Shown: piece by piece, positions 33,757 through 43,777 of the stretch
How positions within the stretch are numbered: position 1 is the stretch's first letter
Layout of the letters: each line of letters starts with the position of its first letter
Assembly (NCBI GenBank): GCA_008477525.1
Contig: SPDT01000007.1
Coordinates: 744,001-808,000 of the forward strand
From: Hypomyces perniciosus
Lineage: Eukaryota; Ascomycota; Sordariomycetes; Hypocreales; Hypocreaceae
Direction of reading: 5' to 3'
Length of the DNA stretch: 64,000 nt
Made by a program: the position numbers and the translations under genes
The notes under the pieces: model-generated
What the model was told of the DNA's origin: nothing
What the model saw: only the letters and a program-made list of their open reading frames with translations
The model's database searches: none

Positions 33757-34742
33757 GAAGAGATGGCTGATTTGATGGTGGAGAAGCGGCCTGACGACGG
33801 ATATCAAGTGAACCTCCCGTTGGACAAGTGGGGTGAGGATAAAAGCGAGGAGGTAATGATGCCATGGGAAACATGAAGGGAAGCAGGGATAATAAGGGTA
33901 TTTAGCGAGTATTTGATACTAATCAGGTTCTGTAGTTGTGCCAGGTTTATTAAACCGGATGGCGCCACAGCAAAACTGGTTGGAGCAAAAGCGCCTGACA
34001 AATATGTATTGTTTATCAAGTCGATTTGGAAAGGGACGTGTGTTTGATCAGTTCTGTATAGTTCGTAGCTGTTAGTATGGATTCACAATATCCTGGCTTG
34101 CCATCGCCATTGCCAGGTCCGATACGTTCTCTAGGCTGCCGGTGTCGGCACATCAACTCGACTTATTCCGTCTCACCAACTTAATGTACTTGCACACCTC
34201 AAGCCGAAATATTTCTTGGGACTCCTGAGCTTGTTTTGTGATACGGCCCTATGGCGGGCGTGATTTCTACCGAGTCCAAGCCAAATGGTTGATTCCTCAC
34301 CACACTAAGATCTAACGCAATCAACACCCATGCATCACTACGAAGTACCCCGCCAGCATATGGGGGCATAACGACAGCAGTGATATGGATTTCGGAGCAC
34401 TTACAAAGCGCAAAGGGCCATTTGGCATCAGATTCCGTATCACTTAGAGCCAATTGGTCGACAGTCTTACCAGACGCTGTCAACATGCGGATCCCTTGGC
34501 AGCTTCCGCTATCAGCACGCCTTTGCCCAGATCCATCATGGCCAATCGCTTACAGGACGCTCTCCAACATCCTGGCCGATCCTGGCGATGATGTGATTGC
34601 CCTAGAGCATCGCGACACAGTAGGGAGCCAACAGTTATGCTTATCCCCCCGGGCTCTCGGGCAGTATATCTATGTCCCCTAGCCCAATAGCTGGTGCAGG
34701 ACATGATAAGCCAGTGCGGCTCGTCGGTGTTGCATTTCCATC
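33757..34742. other. Intergenic, no gene recognised
   Basis: The first 18 bases duplicate the 5' flank of the other tRNA-Pro gene. The rest contains only short unrelated frames and the promoter of the MFS gene. Confidence 0.45.
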
Positions 34743-36709
34743 ATGTCTCAGGGCTCACCCGACGCAAAGAAGTCGGAGCTTCCGGAAAGCTCAGCTCTGT
34801 CATCTGATGCATCTTCCACTGTTGAGCGAGCTCAGAGCGATGCATCGTTTGGCTCAACGGAGAGCCACATCTTCACAGACCCTGTCATAGCCAATTACTG
34901 GCGTCAGGTCTACGAAAAAGCCAATTATGAGAACCGTCACCGGTTCGACCCCAGTTTCGCATGGACTGCCGAGGAGGAGAAGAAGTTGGTCAGAAAGGTA
35001 TGTCACTTACACCCAATTGACTACCTCAAAGCGTAAAATGCTCATCATCTACCAGATTGACTTCCGAATCATGCTCTGGGCTTGGGTCATGTTCTGTGCC
35101 CTTGACCTCCATCGTCGAAACATCAACCGAGCCATCTCTGACAACATGGTATGGACTCCTTGACTGGGTCGGTGGGATCAAACTGACTGACGATATCTTA
35201 GTTGCCCGAGATTGGTATGAACACCAACGACTTTAACTATGGGCAAACGGTCAGACGCTCCCTTCTTGGTCCATACACAGCACTAATATCGTTCTAGATA
35301 TTCCTTGTCTGCTTCCTCGCCGCTGAACTCCCCAGCGGACTGATCAGCAAAAGAGTCGGTGCCGACAACTGGATCCCATTCATCATGGTTGGATGGTCAA
35401 TCACAGCTGGCGCGCAAGCATTCATCCACAACAGAGCATCCTATTATGCCATCAAGGCTTTACTTGGCCTGCTCATGGGCGGCTTCATCCCGTAGGTAGA
35501 CCTGTTGAATTACTCCCTCTGGTCAATACTGACTGACATATGCAATAGCGATATTGTCCTCTGGCTTACGTACTTTTACAAGTCCAATGAACTACCAGTC
35601 AGGCTGGCGTGGTTCTGGACAGCCCTGAGTACAGTCAATATTCTTGGCTCCTTGCTGGCTTCTGGTGTACTGCAGATGAGAGGCATCCTAGGCTGGGGAG
35701 GATGGCGGTGGCTGTAAGTTCCTACCATCTACGGTGCCTACCTTACAGCTAACAATTCATAAGCTTCCTCCTTGAAGGTATCCTCACCCTCATCATTGGC
35801 ATTTTTTCGTGGGGACTTATGCCACCTGGGCCCTGCCAGACTCGCAACTGGTTCCGTGGAAAGGATGGCTGGTTCAATGAGCGTGAGGAGCACATCATGG
35901 TGAATCGGCTCCTTCGCGATGACCCTAGTAAGGGCGACATGAACAATCGGTAAGATCCCCGCGACATATTCTCCTTCATCCTGCTGACAAACCATAGCCA
36001 AGGTGTTGGCTTGAGCCTTCTCTACAAGGTCCTCAAAGACTGGGAACAATGGCCTCTGTACCTCCTCGGCCTGACCATTTACATTCCTCCTGCACCCCCA
36101 AGCACATATCTCTCCTATATCCTGCGCAGCCTCGGCTTTTCCGTCTTCAAAGCCAACCTCCTCACCATCCCCTCACAGTTCCTGTTTGCCGTCAATCTTA
36201 TCATTCTCTCTTGGGTGTCTGAGCGGCTCAAGGAGCGCGCCATAATCTCATCCATCTCCAACTTATGGATGTTTCCTTTCCTGGTTGCCTTGGTTACCCT
36301 CGATGCAGATGCATCGCCGTGGATTCGATATGCCTTGCTGACTGGGCTGTTGAGCTACCCATACTGCCACGCCATTCTGGTAGGATGGAACGCCAGAAAC
36401 AGCAACGCCGTCAGGACACGAGCAGTCAGCGCAGCTCTTTACAACATGTTTGTGCAGAGCGGCAACATCGTTGCTTCCAACATTTACCGTGACGACGATA
36501 CGCCTCTGTACAGGAGGGGAAACAAGATCTTGTTAGGAATCACATGCTTCAATATTGTGCTGTTCTATCTGGTGAAGGCGTTTTACTTATGGCGGAACAG
36601 AATCAGAGACAAGATTTGGGATGCAATGACTAAAGAGGAGCAGGAAGACTACTCACTCAACACCAAGGATGAGGGGATGAAGAGGCTTGACTTTAGATTT
36701 GTGCATTAA
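34743..36709 (+). CDS. Allantoate-permease-type MFS transporter, 550 aa
   Basis: There are seven exons: 34743-34997, 35056-35148, 35202-35249, 35298-35491, 35549-35713, 35764-35949 and 35998-36709. Total is 1653 nt with no stop. The cytosolic N-terminal tail of about 85 residues precedes the first helix (I-D-F-R-I-M-L-W-A-W-V-M-F). The following L-D-x-x-N-I-N-R-A, L-P-S-G-L-I-S-K-R-V-G-A and A-x-L-G-L-L-M-G-G-F-I-P segments match the anion:cation symporter group that contains yeast DAL5. Substrates in the group are small carboxylates, vitamins or ureido acids. It is convergent with the AtuA-like gene, suggesting uptake of a compound this enzyme acts on. Confidence 0.92.
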
Positions 36710-36830
36710 GGCAAAGTTGACTCCTTTGGACTTCAGATGTTTCATTTTGTAGGACAGACGAAGGCCATAGAAATCCGAATATATAGATGACAATTTTATG
36801 AGCAATAACTTGACATTACGGCAATACTGT

Positions 36831-36899
36831 GTTCCCGGCTCGTGGCGGCACCTTCGGCCGCTCCTATCCCCACTTCGGGGAAAAGATCCACCCGGGAAC
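36831..36899. repeat. Inverted repeat with two internal hairpins
   Basis: GTTCCCGG at 36831-36838 pairs with CCGGGAAC at 36892-36899. Inside are hairpin GCGGC/GCCGC (36845-36861, loop contains TTCG) and hairpin TCCCC/GGGGA (36867-36881). Together they form a three-way junction. It lies between the 3' ends of two convergent genes. It may be a structured RNA or a small non-autonomous element. Confidence 0.6.
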
Positions 36900-36989
36900 C
36901 GGACCTATGCGGCGATAGCCCGGGATTCGTGAATGAATTGACACAATCATCTCACAACTCCGTGAAACGTCATGTCAGTCCTCTCCGCT

Positions 36990-39105
36990 TTACATATTCG
37001 GACTCACCCCCTTTATAAACCTCGCAGGGATATCAACGTGTACAGCGCGAATATACTCCGCAAACCCCTTGCCCAGACCATCCAGCAGCCTCGTGCTACT
37101 CGCGCCTCTCCCCAACGGGCCGTAAATAACGAAATGCACCGCGTAGATCTCCGGAAACTCTACTCTCTCGACGTGATACCAATTTCTCCAATCGTTACGC
37201 ATAAAGGCGCGCATGCTATCCATGCTCATAAATGACCGGAACCACTCCCACTGCTCCGCCGTCTGGACGAACAGGCCAATGTTGATGTTGGCGCCTTTAT
37301 CCCCGGAGCGGGCAAGAACAATATCTCCCAAGGGTCGCGTGATGCAGTCTCCAAAGTTCTGGAAAGCGGTGGGTTCTGTTGAGTCGTAACTTTCTCTTGG
37401 TGCGAGGGGCTCAGTGTTCAGGGGTGGGCCGACAACATAACGACGCTGCTCTTCAGCCGAGTCGTCACCGAGAATGGTGACCGCTTCTTCAATCTCATCC
37501 TGAGACACGAGGGCTGGATAGTATACCGGGAATGGCTTGGGGACCAAAGTTCGCACATCCAACGAGCCATGCATTCCTATCATTCTCATATGAGCATAAC
37601 CATGACATCAGGGGCGAGATTTGAAAGCCATACCTGGGTAATGAGACATGAAACTATAGTGCCAAGCCCTGTAAATCAAGGCCAACGCTGCTTGGTCCCG
37701 TGACTGGGCAAATATACGCATATACATGGTCGATTCCAGCTGCGAATGCGGATCATCCTTTATCGTGCCAACGCGCTGAAAGTCCAGAACGCTGAGCTTT
37801 TGCGCGACTCCCCACTCCTCCAAAACTCTTCGAAATTGGTGTTCTTGTGTGTCCCATTTATGGGTGACAGCATAACCATTGGCGTTGAGGAGGAGCTCGC
37901 ACTGATAGCCGCCCTTGTAAAAGATGGCTAGCTTAGTTGTCGGAGGGGGAGGGTAGCCTTTGATGCCGGAGACGTGGACGCGATTCTTGGACTCTCTGAC
38001 GACTTTGACGTTGGTGAGATCTGCTTTCACATCGCTGTTGAGGTAGATGTTGCCTTGCAGCTCGTATAAAAGCTGGCACTTGACCGTGTCAGGGGTGATG
38101 AATCCATTAAGTGCCTCGTGTTTAGTGATGATGCACTCGCCGTTGGCCAGGACCTCAGCAATTCCAGACCCAAGGTGCACAAACTTGGTGGGATAATACT
38201 GGGATGCACCAGCAAAATTTCCGCCGGTGACGTAGGTCGAGCATTCAATGAGATGGCCGGCAATCAAAGATCCAGCAAGTTGGTCTAGATCCGATTCCTT
38301 CCATCCATACCACCAAGCCGCGGCGCCAATGACTGGAGATGCATCAGCGACACGGCCGCAAATGACGATGTCTGCGCCTTCGTCGAGGCCTTTCTTGATT
38401 GCGCGGTATCCGAGGTATGCATTTGCGGAGATGATGGGCATCTCCTCAGGCGACTCCAGGAATTCTGCAGTCTTATAGGAGTGAATAGCTGGATTCTCTC
38501 CATCTAGATGGGGGAGTTTGTTCGCCAGCAGATCGGGGAGCTTGTGCATCAAGTCGTCACCATCAACAAAGGCAACACGGAGCTTGAGTCCCTTTGCTTT
38601 GGCCTATGCCAGCAATGTCAGTCATGACGCCTGGCCCGCCTATTCTTGATGACATACCAATTCATGGACCTTTTCAGCCAATCCTTTCGGATTTCGTGCG
38701 CCGCCATTGATGACAACTTTGATTCGTTTCTTATTGATAATGTCGAGGGATAACTCGAAGCCAGCCAGAGCCGTGGGGACCCATCCATTACCGGTCAAAG
38801 GGGATAGCTGTCCGGCATTGCTAGCCATAGTAGCCTCTATTATCCATGACGCCATAAGCGTTGGTCATAATTGCGCGCGGGGATTGTGAGAAAAACCACA
38901 CTCACCTGCCAGATAATCGCCAGTAATAACATCAACAGGGCCATATTTGGCTTGATTGTACATCAAAATGGGCGGATCAGCTGCCAAAATATTAGCGGCG
39001 TTATAGCCAGAGGAAAGATAGCATCTTGGTGGACATACTAAGAGCGCCAGAGCAGTTGGCGATGCGAATCGGCCTATCTGGCCTTGGAGCGGTTGTAGAA
39101 GACAT
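36990..39105 (-). CDS. AtuA/DUF1446-family protein, 625 aa
   Basis: The five exons are 39105-39039, 38980-38906, 38836-38658, 38603-37634 and 37576-36990, totalling 1878 nt in frame. The N-terminal two thirds match the DUF1446 domain of AtuA, a protein needed for acyclic terpene use in Pseudomonas. Motifs include R-I-A-N-C-S-G-A-L, V-I-T-G-D-Y-L-A-E, A-Y-L-G-Y-R-A-I, G-A-D-I-V-I-C-G-R-V-A-D-A-S-P, and G-x-F-A-G. A C-terminal ferredoxin-like AtuA domain follows (L-A-R-S-G-D-K-G-A-N-I-N-I-G, at about residues 500-610). The biochemical reaction of the family is unsettled. Its pairing with a DAL5-type importer suggests catabolism of an acid or terpenoid-derived compound. Probably cytosolic or mitochondrial. 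Confidence 0.9.
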
Positions 39106-39727
39106 GATGCTTGTTCCGGACTGTTGAAACTCGGGGGAATCAGAGTCGAACGAGACGGAAATCAACGATTAAATAGTACGTTTGGACCCGTTCGCCTCAA
39201 TAAGCCGACAGCAGCCTACACAGAGCGCCAAGCAGGCAATAGCGTTGACATCTCAACTGTTGATAGATTCACTGCATAATACGGAGTACATCTACCACCT
39301 ATTTCCCCGCGAATGGACTCGTGAATCTCCTCACCATCAAACCTCGGGACAGCCCCAGAAGACCCACGCCGTTGCATCGCGGGAGGAATAGTGGCGGCAA
39401 ATTGCGGGGAATCAGACAGAGTTGATATTCGAATCCCGCGGGGAGCCGTTGATTCGTACGATTCGTAATACTCGTACGAAGTACTTCGTAGTAGTATTAT
39501 TAATTATTAGTCGGATTGTGAGTTTGGAGGGCTGAATTGTAAGACGGTGGGGGATCACGTGTTTTGGCGTTGTCCAGTCGACGTCACTCGAAGCAAAGGC
39601 CATCGGACATCTATCAAGCCACCGACTTGCTGCCCAAACATGCGCTGAAGAAGCGACTCGAACTCCATCTCGCAGAAGAAGAAGAAGAAAAAGTCCATGT
39701 CCTCCACGGCAATATAGCAAAATCGCC
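39106..39727. promoter_or_regulatory. Divergent promoter region
   Basis: This is the upstream space of the AtuA-like gene and the chromodomain gene. It contains a TACGGAGTA motif at 39280 and an overlapping TACGAAGTACTTCGTA palindrome near 39475-39490 followed by an AT-rich stretch. Confidence 0.5.
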
Positions 39728-40504
39728 ATGGATTCCATAGTTGCCAGTTTTTCCCCGCGAAAGACTCCCGCCAAGGCGGTTGGTCAACTCTTCGACGCTG
39801 CATTATCTACTCTCAAGATGAGGAAGACGCCTTCATCAGCAAGGCGCTCATCCTTTGCCAGAAGATTTCTCGTTGAAGATGACACCGCGTCAAAGCCCGA
39901 CGACGACGACGATGATGAGGGCGCGAACAGCGCTCAAGGATCGCCAGTGCAGCCCGAGACAAACACACCATCACCACCGAAGCATGCGACCCCCTCCAAA
40001 ACGCCAGCCGATAACGAGAAAGCCGTATCTCAACCCAGCTCCTTCAACTATGACGAGATGGACATACGAATGGAAGACGGCGGCAATGAAGAGCAACACG
40101 ATGAGGAAGACGTTGAAGACGACGGCGAGGAAGAATACGTATTCAAAGACTTCCTCAACCACCGCTGGGTCGACAACGCCATCGAAATCGAGGTCGAATG
40201 GGAGCAGGGAGGAACCACCTGGGAGCCTGAATCAAACCTCCACAAAGACGCTCCAGACACACTCTTTGCATACTGGCGGGAGCAGGGTGGCCGCCCGACG
40301 AACCCCACCAACCCCGACATGTTCGAAGTGTTTGCCATACGGAAACACAACAAGAACCGCAATAGACTGCTGGTGGAGTGGGTAGGGTTCGAGCCCAGTG
40401 AGACGAGCTGGGTCCCACGCCGAGTGATAGAAGAGACGGCGGGAGATATTGTGGCTGCGTATTGGGAGAGTCTCAAGGCGAAGAAGGGGCAACGACGACG
40501 ATGA
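39728..40504 (+). CDS. Double chromodomain protein, 258 aa
   Basis: The N-terminal 135 residues are low-complexity and acidic (D-rich and E-rich runs at about 57-64 and 118-135). Two chromodomain-like modules follow: Y-V-F-K-D-F-L-N-H-R-W...I-E-V-E-W-E-Q-G-G-T-T-W-E-P-E at about 137-190, and M-F-E-V-F-A-I-R-K-H...L-V-E-W-V-G-F-E-P-S-E-T-S-W-V-P at about 197-250. Each keeps the W-E-P/W-V-P core and surrounding aromatic positions, but the first aromatic of the usual cage is uncertain. It is likely a nuclear chromatin-associated protein that binds methylated histone tails or partner proteins. There are no introns. It is not HP1 itself, whose second domain is a chromoshadow domain. Confidence 0.85.
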   Translation: MDSIVASFSPRKTPAKAVGQLFDAALSTLKMRKTPSSARRSSFARRFLVEDDTASKPDDDDDDEGANSAQGSPVQPETNTPSPPKHATPSKTPADNEKAVSQPSSFNYDEMDIRMEDGGNEEQHDEEDVEDDGEEEYVFKDFLNHRWVDNAIEIEVEWEQGGTTWEPESNLHKDAPDTLFAYWREQGGRPTNPTNPDMFEVFAIRKHNKNRNRLLVEWVGFEPSETSWVPRRVIEETAGDIVAAYWESLKAKKGQRRR

Positions 40505-41073
40505 GTAAACAAGCAAAGAAAAGGTGTACAATTCTGACGATATCGTGAAGCTCCTGCGTCCCTGACCTCTCTCCTTCCCAGACCACTAACAAAAGCCTCG
40601 GAAGCTCCCATCTGACTAGGTACCTGTTGCTGTCTGATCTGGCCATTCCTTGATGCCCTACTACGCCCCGCCGTTGCCGCATTTATTTTTTCCATCAAAT
40701 TGCACTAAGGAATAGAGTATTCGTATAAAATACGAAGTCTTCGTATAAATTTCGGACCATAATCCAACAAAAGTGAAGCTCCACAAGTGACCCCAAGTAC
40801 GAAGCAGTCTACGGAGTATTGATGCGAAAATTAAGGACAGAGTCTTCCTATCTCCAAAATACGAAGACAAGGTATTATGTACATACTCCGATGGCCACTT
40901 CTGTACTAGCGGCCTCCGTACCGGGACCGCCCCACACTACCCGCAGTCCCACTTTAACCTTAGCCGCATTAAAAAAAAAACTTCATTTTTCCCACCTTGG
41001 AATCCACACAACTCCAGCAACTTTGATCAGACACTTACGCACGCTCTGCCTCCAACAAATCAGCCATCTCTTC
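40505..41073. other. Intergenic, no gene recognised
   Basis: The region contains repeated TACGAAG/CTTCGTA words at 40710-40760 and one TACGGAGTA at 40810. The final 18 bases match the 5' flank of the tRNA-Pro gene at 33.7 kb. Confidence 0.45.
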
Positions 41074-41164
41074 GGTCTGGTGGTCTAGTGGTATGATTCT
41101 CGCTTAGGGTAACACCCTGAAGCACAGCTTGCGAGAGGTCCCGGGTTCAATCCCCGGCCAGACC
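41074..41164 (+). tRNA. tRNA-Pro(AGG) with intron
   Basis: This folds identically to the minus-strand copy at 33666-33756: acceptor GGTCTGG/CCAGACC, anticodon AGG, about 20-nt intron after position 37. All 91 bases are identical. The 18 bases before it and about 70 bases after it also resemble those of the other copy, so a segment larger than the gene was duplicated. Confidence 0.95.
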
Positions 41165-41788
41165 CGGTTGCTTGGTCTTCAATCTTGGAGATTGAGTTCT
41201 TCTTTCTTTTTGGCATTTGTTTGTTTTTTTGCCTCAATCAATCATCAACATGCCATTCAGCTCTCTCCATTATCTATCTGTAGCAGTGAAGCTGGCCTCA
41301 CGCGGATACTCAAGGTTTGGTTGCCGGTAGATGGGTTCCAGCAACGTGACTCACGCTGAGCAGTCAAGCTACAACAACTAATTTGTGATTCATTCATTGA
41401 TGTCCTTCACCATGCCCATGTCGCTATGGCCTCGCTTACATTGCAGTCCCCTCAACTAACCTACCCTGCAACATGTCGACCGCTTGACCCGACTTTGTAA
41501 AGTTTGGGCCGACCTTCTATCTGCTCTCACCTTGTACTCACTTGCGATCCCCAAAAGCTTAACCTAGAGGTGTAATTTTTTTTAAAAAAAAAAATACATG
41601 GAATAGAAGTTTGCAAGTTGATCATCAATAAACTTTTATTACTTCAGTGTGGGCAGCAATCCATCATACATTATATAGATTCCAAATCCGTATCCTAATA
41701 CCTTTTTCTCACGTAACTTGAACATGATCCCGCTGCAAAATAGATCCCCAGCCTTCAAACCAAAGGTATATTCCCAAACCAACCTTTT
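41165..41788. other. Intergenic, no gene recognised
   Basis: The first 70 bases are the duplicated tRNA flank. An A/T homopolymer pair lies at 41577-41592. No gene is seen. Confidence 0.5.
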
Positions 41789-43777
41789 TTAAATCATGTG
41801 TAATAGCTGCATCCTCTCTCCACTCTGTTCCCGCACCTCGTACATACCCACACGCCCGTCCAAATCACCCACGTTCAAAAATTTGCCGTCGGCGGAGAAA
41901 TGAAGCTCCGAAACTCGAGAAAGATCCTCAAACTGTTCAAGCCCCTGCCTTGGACCGCTGTCGATGGCCAAAGCCTCCGGGTCTGGCCAACTCCAGACCT
42001 CCCTGCCCGTCATGATATCCAAAATCACTAATGATCCCCTTGCCCCAATCTCGGTGCCGCTCGCGTGGCAGTACGCGACAAAGCGACAATCGGGTGAAAT
42101 GCATGAAGTGGTGTTGGGAATGCCAATGGTTCGTGTTGAGTTGGCGGCGAGATCCCAGACCAGGATATAACGGTACGGAACTGCGACTGGAGTAAGATTA
42201 TAGCCGCTGCTGCCATTCAAAGCAGGAACAGCGCGAAACGTAGCAGGAATCCAAATCGAGATGACTGCGCTACCATACGCAACCAGGTCGCATGGAATCG
42301 CGGTATCTAGTTCCTTGTGCTGCCACGGTCTGGCCACTCTATAAGGCTTGTTTGAGGAGATGCCATTGTCATGGGTCTCCCATGCGACTAACAGCGTCTC
42401 CCGTTCTGGCGGAGGGTGGCCAGGCCGTGGAGGTCGCGGTCCAGCAGCCAGGACGAGCAAAGGGCTCGTTCTTGATAACGCGAGCTCCGGGTACTGAGGC
42501 ACGAAGGGAAGGTCGGCCTTGGATAGGTCGATAGTGCGCGTCTTGACAAAAGGCTTCTTCTCTGGGGTTGCGGTGTAGAGATCTACCAAGCTTTTCTCGC
42601 CGTGATACACGGCAAATGAGCTAAGCGCACCATCGTAAGACTCGATCTGTGAGGATGTCCAGCGATCGGCATTGTCAATAGACTGGAGACACTTCCTTTT
42701 GGCCCAATTCCAGATTTCGATACATCTGCCAAAACGGGTGGCGATGGCGATGAGGTTGGATGGCTCGGAGAGAATAGCGTGGCTCCGGATTAAATACTCG
42801 CGTGAACGAGACTGCGCCGAGGTATAGGATGAATGCTTGATAACGTGCTGGACAGTGCCACCGGCGGTGGACCAGATTTTTATGATGTTGTTGCCGTGCT
42901 TACTGGCGAGAGTGGAGAGGCTAGAGGACATGTCGAGGTAGTGAACGGGGCCATTCTTCTTGTCGTTGGAAACGAGAAGTTTCCAAAAGACAACCTCGGC
43001 TGGGCGGGATGAACGCCGTGGTGGAGGGAGAGCTTCAGAGGGGTCGGGTGGCCGATAAAAGTTAAACGGCGCTTTGCGGGGTGGCGGTGAAAAGCCGACA
43101 GAGGTTAAATCCGGGCTCGATGTGATAGCCGATGCCTGAGAGGAGCGATGCGTGCTGATAGATGATCTGTCAGATGAATCTCGTGATGACAGTCGGAATA
43201 ACGGCCTTGACGTGGGAAGTGGCGGCAGCGGTTTTGATGGAGCGGGATAAAGGCTGTACCCCGAGGGGTAGTAGGAAGAGGCGTTTGATAACTTTCGTTG
43301 CGAAGACATTGACCCTGCACTTGTACGGGGTCTTTCTCTCGATAAAGGCCGCCGGGACAGGGACTCCCTTGATTCCCTCGAGTTTCTCTGTGATGATGAG
43401 TTGTAGGTGAGAGCAGTAGGGTCCTCACTCCTTTCCAGCCACTGCTTGACGACTTCTCCTTTAGCAGACGATGAAGATGATACACGAGACGGGCCAAGAT
43501 GGTACCGCTGAGTGCTCATACTATCCGGGGTCGTTTTAATGCCTCGTTCCAGTTCAAAGGATGGGGCATCGTATCGCGACCTAGATGAGCTCGCGGTGTT
43601 GATGCGGTGAAGTGTGTCTCTGATGTGGAAAAAAGATCAGTCTTTACCGAACCATGCGCAATCACGGCCTCAGGGCTTGGACAGGCTAGACCGGTCGAGC
43701 CCCATCAAGACCAAGGTGAACAAACTTGGGTGCACTCACGCTATCCGATCCAGATCTGAAGCACAAGGAGGCTCCAT
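41789..43777 (-). CDS. Beta-propeller (WD40-like) protein, 622 aa
   Basis: The two exons are 43777-43740 and 43619-41789, separated by a 120-bp intron. Splicing joins a 13-residue start, M-E-P-P-C-A-S-D-L-D-R-I-A, to D-T-L-H-R-I-N-T, and the total of 1869 nt is in frame. The ATG at 43519 inside exon 2 would give a shorter form without conserved-looking residues. The first 200 residues are Ser/Arg/Pro-rich and disordered. The remainder has divergent WD-type blades, such as I-I-K-I-W-S, I-E-I-W-N-W, I-L-V-W-D-L, L-V-I-L-D-I and V-G-M-Y-E-V. No enzymatic domain is seen; a scaffold role is likely. Function unknown. Confidence 0.82.

Noticed and set aside
39855..40385. 176-codon frame inside the chromodomain gene
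   Set aside because: It is an alternative-frame product of GA-rich codons; the main frame has chromodomain signatures.
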